A stretch of DNA of 64,000 nucleotides from Pseudodesulfovibrio sp. 5S69 (GCF_037094465.1 NZ_CP146609.1:1117501-1181500), one strand, 5' to 3'; shown: positions 26,382 through 34,118, counted from the first letter of the stretch. Notes: generated by a model not told the origin, from the letters alone. Numbers and translations: made by a program.

Positions 26382-29135
26382 GTGCACACTTCTTGGAAGG
26401 AAGTCGAAAAGAGGGCGGTCGAATTCTCAAAAACGTGGGAAGGCGCTTTCTACGAAAAAGGGGAATGCCAAACATTTTATAATGATTTTTTTGAAGTGTT
26501 TGGGATTAAGCGGCGGAGTGTGGCAAGGTTTGAGGAACACGTTCGGAGAATAGATAACCGTTCGGGATTTATTGATCTGTTGTGGCCGAAGCGCCTCATA
26601 GTAGAACATAAAAGTAGGGGGGGGAGTCTAGAGGATGCAGCCGATCAGGCTGGGGATTACTTCGATGCATTGGCAGAAGAGGTAAAGCCTCGATATCAAC
26701 TGGTCTGTGATTTTCAACGATTTTCCCTAATTGATCGGGATACAGGGGGTAAGGTTGAATTTGATCTTCCTGATTTGCATAAGAATTTAAGAAGTTTTTC
26801 GTTTATGCTTGGGCTACAAGCTCCGAAGCATCGAGTTTCAAAACATCTCAACGTTCAGGCCGCACAGTGTATTGGAAAAATACAAGATGCGCTAAGTAAA
26901 GCTGAATATGCTAAAAGAGATCAAGAGATTCTCTTAACCCGAATAGTTTTTTGTCTTTTTGCGGACAACACTGGCATCTTTCAACCTAGGGGGGTGTTCG
27001 TTGACTATATTGAATCGCGATCAAAGCCTGACGGGTCAGATTTGGGGATGTTGCTTGCTTTTTTATTTCAAGTTTTAGATACGCCCTTGGCTAGTCGGCA
27101 AAGAGGTCTCGATCCTGAACTTACAGAGTTTCCATTTATAAATGGAGGGATGTTTAGCGAGCGCATAACTATTCCCACGTTAAGCCGAGAGGTAAGGGAT
27201 AGCTTGTTAGACGCTTGTGAATTTGATTGGTCTGAAGTGTCCCCTGCAATTTTTGGATCATTGTATCAAGCAGTTTTAAGCAATGAACAGTGTGGAGATT
27301 TGGCAGCGTTTGCAACATCTGAGAAAAATATAAAAAAAGTTATAGATGAATTGTTTTTAAACGATTTGCAGCAAGAATTTAAGAAGATGTCTCTTCATGG
27401 TGTCAGCAGGGAGGAATCCCTTTTTACTTTCCTCTCAAAGCTTGTGGGGATGACTTTTTTTGATCCTGCTTGTGGCTGTGGAAATTTTTTAGCAGTAGCG
27501 TACAGAGAACTTCGCCGTCTAGAGCTGGCAGTGCTGTTGGAATTGAATCGTCTAGGGAAACTGCAAGTTGAATCGAAAGTATCACAACTAGATGTTGACC
27601 AATTCTATGGAATAGAGGTTAATTCTTATTCTGCACGTATAGCCTCAACGGCCATGTGGATGACTGACCACATTGCTAATAACGAGTTAAGCCAATCCCT
27701 AGGTGTCGACTTTATACGTGTTCCTTTGGTTAAAAAACCGCACATAGCAATTGCAGATGCTCTTTCTGTCAATTGGGAGTCAATAATACCAATAGTATCA
27801 TGTTCTTATCTGTTCAGTAACCCCCCCTACAAAGGCAGTAAAAAGCAAAGTAGAGAAGAACGTGTAAAAGTGCGGGAAATCGCAGATCTTGGGGGAGCAG
27901 GAGGGACTTTAGATTATGCCTGTGGCTGGATATTGAAAGCGGCTGATTACGCGAGGGGAGGAGTAGGCGTTGGGCTTGTGACTACCAACTCGGTCGTACA
28001 AGGGGAGCAAGTAGCTCAGTTGTGGCCATTATTGTTCGAGAAATATTCGCTGGAACTCAATTTTGCGCATCAAACTTTTCAATGGAGTACGGAGAGCAGG
28101 GGGAGAAGAGCAAGAGTCCAAGTCGTTGTAATTGGGTTGGTCCCAAAGTCGAGAAACCACCTTTCTTGTCGACTATTTCAGTATGCAACAGCAGAAAGTG
28201 ATCCTACACTTGTTGAGTGCAATAAAATTTCGCCATATCTAATTGTTGGTGATGAGCTTAACAGTCCTTATGTGACTGTAAAAAAGGTTAATAACCCAAT
28301 TAATGGTCTTCCAAAGCTAAGAACAGGTACGAAGCCAATTGATGGTGGCTACTATATTTTAGACAGTGAAGAGAGAAGAGTACTAATAGATCGAGAGCCT
28401 CTAGCAAAGCAATATATTCGCCCTTTTGTCGGAACAACTGAATTTTTGGAAGGAATTGAGAGATATATTTTGGTGTTACAGGATGCGTCGGCGAAGGATG
28501 TGAAATCCATGCGAACGGTGAAGTCCTTAATAGAGCGCGTTGTAAAATATCGTAAAGCCGAGATTATGAACAAAAGTGGTACGCGTAAATTAAAAGCCGT
28601 TAATGAGTTATATAGCAGGCCAACGGCGTTTCATATTACAACACTTCCTGAATGTCCTTTTCTCGTTCTCCCAGAAGTAACATCAGAAAACAGGCACTAT
28701 CTCCCGATCGGTTGGCTTGAACCCCCTGTTATTCCTAGCAACTTGGTGAAAATCGGTGAAGATGCGACATTAGAGCAATTTGCACTATTAACATCAGCAA
28801 TGCATTTGGCTTGGCTTCAAGGGGTGGGGGGACATTTGGAAGGAAGGAATCGATATTCTATAGGAATAGTGTACAATAATTTCCCGATTCCAGATAAATA
28901 CGATTCGGAAAAGCTACAAAAACTGGCGAAGTCTGTGCTCAAGGCAAGGGATGAGGAGGCGGGGCGAGGCGGTACGCTCGAAATGATGTATGACGTGCTG
29001 TCTATGCCCAGCAAATTAAGAGCTGCGCATGCCGCTTTGGATAACGAGGTTGACAAATTGTATCTTGGCAAAGTGGCAAAAAACGATCATGAACGACTTG
29101 TAAATTTGCTGAATAGATACAGTGAAATGATTTAG
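26382..29135 (+). CDS. MmeI-like type IIL restriction-modification enzyme
   Basis: A 917-residue single-chain enzyme very like MmeI in length and plan. The N-terminal nuclease motif is D65-x9-E75-x-K77 (GFIDLLWPKRLIVEHK). A helical linker leads to an N6-adenine methyltransferase: motif I DPACGCGNFL (361-370) and motif IV NPPY (480-483). The C-terminal part (about 620-850) should hold the recognition domain. MmeI-type enzymes cut about 20 nt to one side of a short asymmetric site and protect the host by adenine methylation of one strand. GTG start behind GGAGG. It lies 68 nt after the second methyltransferase. All key residues are present, so it looks active. Confidence 0.9.
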   Translation: MHTSWKEVEKRAVEFSKTWEGAFYEKGECQTFYNDFFEVFGIKRRSVARFEEHVRRIDNRSGFIDLLWPKRLIVEHKSRGGSLEDAADQAGDYFDALAEEVKPRYQLVCDFQRFSLIDRDTGGKVEFDLPDLHKNLRSFSFMLGLQAPKHRVSKHLNVQAAQCIGKIQDALSKAEYAKRDQEILLTRIVFCLFADNTGIFQPRGVFVDYIESRSKPDGSDLGMLLAFLFQVLDTPLASRQRGLDPELTEFPFINGGMFSERITIPTLSREVRDSLLDACEFDWSEVSPAIFGSLYQAVLSNEQCGDLAAFATSEKNIKKVIDELFLNDLQQEFKKMSLHGVSREESLFTFLSKLVGMTFFDPACGCGNFLAVAYRELRRLELAVLLELNRLGKLQVESKVSQLDVDQFYGIEVNSYSARIASTAMWMTDHIANNELSQSLGVDFIRVPLVKKPHIAIADALSVNWESIIPIVSCSYLFSNPPYKGSKKQSREERVKVREIADLGGAGGTLDYACGWILKAADYARGGVGVGLVTTNSVVQGEQVAQLWPLLFEKYSLELNFAHQTFQWSTESRGRRARVQVVVIGLVPKSRNHLSCRLFQYATAESDPTLVECNKISPYLIVGDELNSPYVTVKKVNNPINGLPKLRTGTKPIDGGYYILDSEERRVLIDREPLAKQYIRPFVGTTEFLEGIERYILVLQDASAKDVKSMRTVKSLIERVVKYRKAEIMNKSGTRKLKAVNELYSRPTAFHITTLPECPFLVLPEVTSENRHYLPIGWLEPPVIPSNLVKIGEDATLEQFALLTSAMHLAWLQGVGGHLEGRNRYSIGIVYNNFPIPDKYDSEKLQKLAKSVLKARDEEAGRGGTLEMMYDVLSMPSKLRAAHAALDNEVDKLYLGKVAKNDHERLVNLLNRYSEMI

Positions 29136-29196
29136 ATTTGTTGGAACAAATGGCTCCACCGGCCAAAGTATATTTGGATTTATGGAGAGTCTTCTG

Positions 29197-29634
29197 ATGG
29201 CAGACCATGTGTCAAAGTCTGAGCGTAGCCGCATTATGAGTCTGGTTAAGCAAAAGAATACAAAGCCAGAACTCCTAGTGCGCTCATATCTCCATAAAAA
29301 CGGGCTAAGATTTCGGTTGCACGACAGAAGACTGCCAGGAAGTCCTGATCTTGTTTTCCCCATGTACCATACAGTAGTATTTGTGAATGGTTGCTTTTGG
29401 CATGGTCATGAAAGCTCGCAATGTCGGCGAGCGACCATCCCAAAAACTAATGAGGGGTATTGGCGAGAAAAAATCGCAAATAATAAGCTTCGAGATTTGC
29501 GTAATATCTTCCAATTAGAAAACGACGGCTGGCGCGTGTTGGTGGTTTGGGAGTGCCAAATCAAACAATCTGAATTGAGCTTGTTGGTCGATACTATTCG
29601 TCGAAATAAGAAAAGCGACCATTTTTCCTACTGA
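29197..29634 (+). CDS. vsr: Very short patch repair (Vsr) endonuclease
   Basis: A 145-residue Vsr-type nicking endonuclease that acts at T:G mismatches arising by deamination of 5-methylcytosine. Features: N-terminal SERSRIMSLVKQKNTKPELL, LPGSPDLVFP with Asp51, GCFWHGH with His69, zinc ligands near Cys66/His71/Cys76, and GWRVLVVWEC. At position 64, where E. coli Vsr has His, this protein has Asn (FVNGCFWHG), worth noting. The ATG at 29197 has GGAG 9 nt upstream. Vsr genes normally accompany C5 methyltransferases, so it should serve the two upstream enzymes. Confidence 0.93.
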   Translation: MADHVSKSERSRIMSLVKQKNTKPELLVRSYLHKNGLRFRLHDRRLPGSPDLVFPMYHTVVFVNGCFWHGHESSQCRRATIPKTNEGYWREKIANNKLRDLRNIFQLENDGWRVLVVWECQIKQSELSLLVDTIRRNKKSDHFSY

Positions 29635-30182
29635 TCCATTAAGCGATTTCTTCCTGTGCGGCTCCCTATAAAATATCGCTTTATTTCGTTGAAATCATTA
29701 GAAAAATGTTGCACTAGCTGCTAATTGGGCTGAAAATTATAAAGAGTCTATTTGCTCCAGTTGTTCATGTTATCGTACCCACTTCGCGTATGGTGATCCC
29801 CCTTTTAGCCATATTTGTACTTTATATTTAACGCGTGCCAATGCTTTCGGTCTGCTTTCTGCAACGGGTTTGACTGTCCGTCGACATTTTTATTGACTGT
29901 AAAAATCGCATTGCCCTGATTCTCGCTAGTTTCAGATTTGCCGATTAAAACTCCTGACTATAGGTTAGACTAGAAAACGATGTTGCCTAATTGCAAGATT
30001 TAATTTGTTTTACATGTCTCTGTAAGTATGGACGGTATGTTTATCCCAGTTTCTGACTGATTTTTTGCTGGAAGGGCACGGTATCGTTAATTCAGATACT
30101 TTTGTGAGTAACTTTGTGAGTATTTATATTTTACAGTTAGGTTTTATCCCAATGTATTCAGGATATTATTTTGTATATTAAC
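29635..30182. other. AT-rich non-coding right end of the island
   Basis: About 550 bases without a supportable gene in either strand, with AT content well above the host. The right arm repeats (30103-30122) lie at its end. A short RNA cannot be excluded. Confidence 0.5.
30103..30122 (+). promoter_or_regulatory. Putative integrase arm-binding sites, right end
   Basis: TGTGAGTAAC (30103-30112) and TGTGAGTA (30115-30122) in tandem match the left-end words at 19509-19558. They lie 60-80 nt inside attR. Confidence 0.6.
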
Positions 30183-30193
30183 GTCCCTCCCCT
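30183..30193 (+). repeat. attR core (11-bp direct repeat)
   Basis: GTCCCTCCCCT repeats the 3' end of tRNA-Leu and marks the right junction. TACCAG follows, echoing the tRNA TACCAA. Confidence 0.75.
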
Positions 30194-30207
30194 ACCAGGA
30201 ATAAAAT

Positions 30208-30246
30208 CAGGGCCTTGGAGGTTATACCTCCGAGGCCCTTTTTGTT
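30208..30246. terminator. Terminator just outside attR
   Basis: AGGGCCTTGGAGG and the complementary ACCTCCGAGGCCCT around TTAT are followed by TTTTTGTTTT. It lies 15 nt behind attR and was probably the original tRNA-Leu terminator before the island entered. It can also serve the convergent gene at 30289. Confidence 0.85.
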
Positions 30247-30288
30247 TTGTCGGTGGGTGTGGGGTGGCCGCTTGGGAGGGGGCGGTAG

Positions 30289-30711
30289 TTATTCCTTGGC
30301 GGCGGCGAGGCAGGCGGTCTGGAGCCTTTCCTTTATGTATCGGACCATTTCGTCGTCGCCTTCGTAGAGGTCGAAGCATTTGGCGTCTTCGCCCAGGAGG
30401 CCGCCGGGGACCTCGTCGCCCAGTCCCTGGGGGTCGTCCACCAGTTCGTTGTAGAAGCAGACGGACAGCCAGCGGTCGGCCGGGTCGTCGTCGATGACGT
30501 CGACCATGGCGAAGAGGTTGCGTTTGCTCTGATTCTCATGGGCGGCGCGCAGGGAGTAGGTGATGCCGGGCCGGGGCACGAAATCGAGCTTGATGCCGTC
30601 CAGCCCTTCGAGGTGGGATTTGAGGGCCGTGAAACAGGCCTTGGTCAGGTTGGGGTCCGTTGTCCAGGTGTCGACGAAGGTTGCCAGTTCATCGGCGAAT
30701 TGAGTGTCCAT
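30289..30711 (-). CDS. Hypothetical protein
   Basis: A 140-residue acidic soluble protein with no family I recognise (MDTQFADELATFVDTWTTDP ... FAMVDVIDDDPADRWLSVCF ... RYIKERLQTACLAAAKE). GGAG lies 8 nt before the ATG, and codon use is of host type. It resembles small conserved proteins of sulfate reducers, but I cannot name a role. The long overlapping plus-strand frame here is a shadow. Confidence 0.75.
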   Translation of the reverse strand: MDTQFADELATFVDTWTTDPNLTKACFTALKSHLEGLDGIKLDFVPRPGITYSLRAAHENQSKRNLFAMVDVIDDDPADRWLSVCFYNELVDDPQGLGDEVPGGLLGEDAKCFDLYEGDDEMVRYIKERLQTACLAAAKE

Positions 30712-31216
30712 GGCAGGGGCTCCTTTGCGTATGCGTGTTCGCGGGGGGACTTCCGTTTGTCAGGCGCGGGGGTGTCCGGTGCGGCGCTCTTCGGGAATTC
30801 AGCCGTCTTGCCGGTGCGTCCCAACAAGGCCTTTGGTCCGTCATTTGCCAATGCCGCCTTGATGTCAAGCGGGACATCGGGTCTCCCGTGCCCGGCGCCG
30901 CCGCCGGCTTCGGGATCGCCCACGGCTCGTATTTATCAATTTTATCCAATTTTTTTATGGTGATAAAGGTTCGAACGCCTCTTCTTTCCGTTGGTCAGAT
31001 GGCCATCATGGGGCCGTCGCGCCTGCCTGCCGGGACCATCGGCCGACGGCCTCGGCGGGATGGGGCCGGAGGGCCTGCCGGGGTGCCTTTTTTTGTAACT
31101 AGTTATTGCATTGTTAGTTTCGGGAAGATAATTTTGGCTTTAATTAGCCGCTATTACCGCTCGGCTTCAGTGTGAGGCCGGAGGTGGCGGAAAATCCATT
31201 AGTTGAGGAGCTTGTT
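30712..31216. other. Intergenic stretch ahead of the HbpS-like gene
   Basis: No gene is supported. TTTATCA (30931) and TGATAAA (30953-30962 region) form a spaced inverted repeat around a T-rich core. GC-rich dyads precede TTTTTTT near 31088. GAGGAG at the right end is the next gene's ribosome site. Confidence 0.4.
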
Positions 31217-31711
31217 ATGAGAAAAATGATGCTTTCCACCCTTCTTGTCCTTTCCATTGCCCTCTTTTCCGTGCCCGCCCTTGCCGAGGGCCCGGTCAAG
31301 ACCCTTCCCGGCGACATCACCCTGGCCCAGGCCCGGGCCGTCCTCGACGCCGCCCTGAAAAAGGCCGTTGAGATCAAGGTGCCCATGAACATCGCCATCG
31401 TGGATGCCGGCGGCAACCTCAAGGCCTTTTACCGCCAGGAAGACGCCTTCCTCGGCAGCATCGACATTTCGATCAAGAAGGCTGTCACGGCCCGGTACTT
31501 CAACATGACCACCCGGGCCCTGGGCGCGGTGTCCGTGCCCGGTCAGCCCCTGTACGGCATCGAGGCCAGCAACAACGGCCTGATCCTGTTCGCGGGCGGA
31601 GTGCTGCTCGTGGACAAGAACAACGTCATCATCGGCGCCATCGGCGTTTCCGGCGGCTCCGTGGATGAGGATGAGAGCGTGGCCCTGGCCGGAGCCGCCG
31701 CCCTCAAGTAG
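31217..31711 (+). CDS. HbpS/GlcG family (DUF336) exported protein
   Basis: A 164-residue protein with a signal peptide (MRKMMLSTLLVLSIALFSVPALA) and a GlcG/HbpS domain: LAQARAVLDAALKKAVEIKV, NIAIVDAGGNLKAFYRQEDA, and GAIGVSGGSVDEDESVALAG. HbpS-like relatives bind heme or other small ligands outside the cytoplasm; GlcG itself is of unknown function. I set the start at the ATG behind GAGGAG because it opens directly into the signal peptide. It ends in its own terminator, so it is monocistronic. Confidence 0.87.
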   Translation: MRKMMLSTLLVLSIALFSVPALAEGPVKTLPGDITLAQARAVLDAALKKAVEIKVPMNIAIVDAGGNLKAFYRQEDAFLGSIDISIKKAVTARYFNMTTRALGAVSVPGQPLYGIEASNNGLILFAGGVLLVDKNNVIIGAIGVSGGSVDEDESVALAGAAALK

Positions 31712-31742
31712 CAACCGTTTTCGTCAACTGCAAACTGTCCGT

Positions 31743-31777
31743 AGGCCCGGTCCGGGGAATATCCCCGGACCGGGCCG
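31743..31777 (+). terminator. Hairpin terminator after the HbpS-like gene
   Basis: GGCCCGGTCCGGGGA and its complement enclose ATA. The following tail is T-poor (GTGTCGTTG), so strength is uncertain. Confidence 0.65.
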
Positions 31778-31818
31778 TGTCGTTGCGCAAAGCCGTCGGA
31801 ACTTGTCGAAGAGGGGTG

Positions 31819-31847
31819 TTGACACCGATGCAACCAAGTTGCATTGT
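31819..31847 (+). promoter_or_regulatory. znuA promoter with Zur-like operator
   Basis: TTGACA at 31819-31824 and a weak -10 (CATTGT) at 31842 flank a perfect 17-bp palindrome, ATGCAAC-CAA-GTTGCAT (31828-31844). An operator between -35 and -10 would block polymerase. The Fur-family gene two positions downstream is the natural repressor. Confidence 0.65.
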
Positions 31848-31900
31848 GTAACCGGATTGCCTATCACGGCAATGTCGCAACACAACCCACGGAGGTCGGC

Positions 31901-32818
31901 ATGAAGGTTTCCAGGCTGATGAAAAAAGTGCTCCCGGCGGTGCTCGGGCTGATGGTTGCCTGGGCCGGGCCCGCTTTGGCGGGTGCCAAGGTGCGGGCGT
32001 TCGTGTCCATTCTGCCGCAGAAGTATTTCGTGGAGCGGATCGGCGGGGATCTGGTGGATGTGAGCGTGCTGGTCCTGCCGGGAGCCAACCCGCACATGTA
32101 CGAGCCCTCGCCGCGGCAGATGACCGCCCTGGCAGGGGCGCAGGTCTTTTTCGCCATCGGCGTCAACCTGGAGGAGGTCTGGCTGCCCAAGCTGGCCGAC
32201 GCCAACCAGACCATGCGCATCGTCCGGACCCAGAAGGGTGTGGAGAAGATTCCCATGACCGCGCACGGGCACGGCGAGCACGAGGCCATGCATGGGGAAC
32301 ACGGGGGCGAGGAACCCGGGCACGGCATCCTGGACCCGCATATCTGGCTTGACCCCGTGCGGGTCAAGATCATCGCGCGGAACACCTGCGACGGGCTGGT
32401 CCGGGTCGATCCCGCCCACCAGGCGGTGTACGAGACCAACCTGGCCGCGTTCCTCAAGGACCTGGACAGCCTGAACGCGTCCATAGCCAAGAGCCTGGCG
32501 GTCATCCCGGCGGACAAGCGGACCTTCATGGTCTTCCACCCGTCCTGGGGGTATTTCGCCAAGCGCTACGGCCTGACCCAGGTGGCCATCGAGGCGGGCG
32601 GCAGCGAGCCGAGCCCGCGGCATCTGGCCGAGATCATCGAGCACGGCCGCGAACTGGGCGTGAGCGTGGTCTTCGTCCAGCCCCAGTTCTCCCGGCGCAG
32701 CGCCGACGTCATCGCCTCGGAACTCGGGGCCCGCGTGGTGCCCCTCGACCCCCTGGCCGAGAACTGGAAGGACAACCTGTTGCACGCCGCCGACGCCTTC
32801 GGACAGGCCCTTCGCTGA
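31901..32818 (+). CDS. znuA: Zinc ABC transporter substrate-binding protein
   Basis: A 305-residue periplasmic metal-binding lipoprotein-like protein of cluster A-I. A signal peptide (about 1-27, AVLGLMVAWAGPALA) is followed by SILPQKYFVERIGGD, GANPHMYEPSPRQM (metal ligand His), a His/Glu-rich loop (AHGHGEHEAMHGEHGGEEPGH near 122-142), DPHIWLDP, VFHPSWGYFA and EAGGSEPSP. The His-rich loop marks zinc uptake over manganese. GGAGG 5 nt before the ATG decides the start. A Fur-family regulator follows at once. The permease and ATPase genes (znuB, znuC) are not in the window. Confidence 0.92.
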   Translation: MKVSRLMKKVLPAVLGLMVAWAGPALAGAKVRAFVSILPQKYFVERIGGDLVDVSVLVLPGANPHMYEPSPRQMTALAGAQVFFAIGVNLEEVWLPKLADANQTMRIVRTQKGVEKIPMTAHGHGEHEAMHGEHGGEEPGHGILDPHIWLDPVRVKIIARNTCDGLVRVDPAHQAVYETNLAAFLKDLDSLNASIAKSLAVIPADKRTFMVFHPSWGYFAKRYGLTQVAIEAGGSEPSPRHLAEIIEHGRELGVSVVFVQPQFSRRSADVIASELGARVVPLDPLAENWKDNLLHAADAFGQALR

Positions 32819-32839
32819 CATGCCCCCATGGAGGTTGCC

Positions 32840-33271
32840 ATGACCCTGCACGACACGGCCGAAGCCGCCCGAGAGTTTCTGGAACAAACCGGCCTGGAAC
32901 CGACCATCAACCGCATTCTGGTTCTGTCCGCCGTGGCCGCCGGGCAACGGCCCATGTCCGCCGCTGAGGTCCATGCCGAGGTCCTGCGCGAGCACCGCCT
33001 CAACCGGGTCACGGTCTACCGCATCCTCGACCTGTTGGCCGACAAGGGCGCGGTCAACCGTTTCAGCACGGGCGGACGGGCCCAACATTACTGCGTGGGC
33101 CGCAACCACAGCCATTTCCACTGCACCGGCTGCGGCCGCGTCCAGTGCATCGCCAACGAAGAACTCCACTTCGACGAAAACGCCGTGGCCAACGCCCTCA
33201 ACCTGGACGTCAGCCACGTCGACCTCCACCTCGAAGGCCTCTGCCCCGCCTGCGCCCGCGCAGCGGGGTAG
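32840..33271 (+). CDS. zur: Fur family transcriptional regulator, Zur-like
   Basis: A 143-residue Fur-family repressor. The N-terminal winged helix (ILVLSAVAAGQRPMSAAEVH, VTVYRILDLLADKGAVNRF) is followed by the dimer domain with HSHFHCTGCGRVQC and CPAC cysteine pairs (structural zinc). The link to znuA, 21 nt upstream, points to zinc sensing (Zur) over iron. GGAGG followed by TTGCC sets the start at 32840; an ATG 12 nt earlier overlaps that site. It probably represses its own operon at the palindrome near 31836. Confidence 0.88.
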   Translation: MTLHDTAEAAREFLEQTGLEPTINRILVLSAVAAGQRPMSAAEVHAEVLREHRLNRVTVYRILDLLADKGAVNRFSTGGRAQHYCVGRNHSHFHCTGCGRVQCIANEELHFDENAVANALNLDVSHVDLHLEGLCPACARAAG

Positions 33272-33399
33272 GGCGGAGGATGCCTCCGGGCCTCCAGCCG
33301 TTGGCGAGTCTTGGAGCCCTACGGATGAGGACAGCAGCGATCGGCCGGGGAAGGGTGCTTTCCCCACTGAAAATGTCGCCGCGCTTCGGGTGGCGAAGT

Positions 33400-33460
33400 C
33401 TCCAATATCCCCCTAAACATTGGAGCGACTCGGGTGCCACAGGCACCCGACAGCGGCTCT
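33400..33460 (+). repeat. Double hairpin, repeat-like
   Basis: CTCCAAT/ATTGGAG (33400-33425) and CGGGTGCC/GGCACCCG (33431-33449) lie in series, followed by ACAGCGGCTCT. A related arrangement with changed but still pairing bases is at 13337-13392. Confidence 0.5.
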
Positions 33461-33502
33461 CGCCACGCACGGTGTCAGGCTTTCGAGAGTGGTGTAGCCG
33501 TG

Positions 33503-33573
33503 CATTTTCCGAGAGGGTGTTTCACCGCAGCGTAGTCCCCCTACGTGAGGATGAAACACCCTCTCGGAAAATG
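33503..33573. repeat. Long stem-loop with CGTAG core (repeat family copy 1)
   Basis: Perfect 22-bp arms (33503-33524 and 33552-33573) enclose an inner stem CGTAG-TCCCC-CTACG followed by TGAGGAT. The same inner core with different arms occurs between groES and groL (60783-60804). Confidence 0.8.
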
Positions 33574-33853
33574 TGCGGATGCGCCGCTCTCGGAAGCCGC
33601 GCGCAGCACAAAAAGAAAGGCTCCATGGCGGTGATTGGAGCCTTTCGGGGGGAGTTCCCGGCGGGGATTGCCGGGAAAACAATTGTTGTCGTTGACGGTG
33701 CCCATACAGTCATACTTTTATTGTAAATACAATAGGGGAACTTCCTGATGTTCGTTCGCATTCCTGGGAAAAATTCCCATTCGCGAAAATAGAACCGCCC
33801 GGCAGGACCGGGCGGTTTGAAACATGCTGAATTTATTGATTTTATTCAATAGG

Positions 33854-34108
33854 TTACTCGTCGAGCAGTTTGCGCGCGATGTCCCGGTCGTAGAGGGCCA
33901 GGGGGTTCCGGTCGGTGTTTTTTTCGCGGAACATGGCCGCGGCCGCTTCGATGGCCTGGTAGGGGACCCACTGGTGCTTTTCCCAGATGACCGGCTCATC
34001 CGGATTGTAGAGCCTGAATTCGATTTCGCCCTCGTTTTCGCGCACGTACATGCGCACTTCGGGGTGCTGCAGGGAGGGGGTGTAGTAGACGCCGCGTTCG
34101 TCTTTCAT
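33854..34108 (-). CDS. Small hypothetical protein
   Basis: An 84-residue soluble protein (MKDERGVYYTPSLQHPEVRM ... VIWEKHQWVPYQAIEAAAAM ... LYDRDIARKLLDE), aromatic-rich and probably alpha/beta. AGGAGA with 6 nt spacing precedes the ATG, and the upstream ykgJ-like gene ends 10 nt before it, so they form a unit. I cannot assign a function. Confidence 0.72.
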   Translation of the reverse strand: MKDERGVYYTPSLQHPEVRMYVRENEGEIEFRLYNPDEPVIWEKHQWVPYQAIEAAAAMFREKNTDRNPLALYDRDIARKLLDE

Positions 34109-34118
34109 GGCGGTTCTC

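Larger units (their letters stand above)
19377..30193 (+). mobile_element. tRNA-Leu integrative element with restriction-modification cargo (about 10.8 kb)
   Basis: The element runs from the 3' end of tRNA-Leu to a second copy of the 11-bp GTCCCTCCCCT at 30183. Inside are a P4-type integrase next to the tRNA, an AlpA-like regulator, a replication pair, a zinc-ribbon protein, two C5 methyltransferases, an MmeI-like enzyme and Vsr. TGTGAGTAAC-type repeats near both ends look like integrase arm sites. The right two thirds is markedly richer in A and T than the host, which supports transfer. No capsid or conjugation genes are present, so it resembles a satellite-type or self-replicating island; whether it still excises is unknown. 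Confidence 0.88.
33272..33853. other. 582-nt intergenic stretch of stacked hairpins, no gene
   Basis: I see no supportable gene. The stretch holds three structured parts: a double hairpin at 33400-33460, a long stem at 33503-33573 and a GAAAGGCTCC/GGAGCCTTTC stem at 33615-33645. An A/T-rich end (33710-33850) carries the convergent gene's 3' flank. This density of inverted repeats is unusual for the window. Confidence 0.55.

Noticed and set aside
30660..31175. 171-codon plus-strand frame between the hypothetical gene and the HbpS-like gene
   Set aside because: No ribosome site, unnatural composition, and it overlaps the start of the minus-strand gene.
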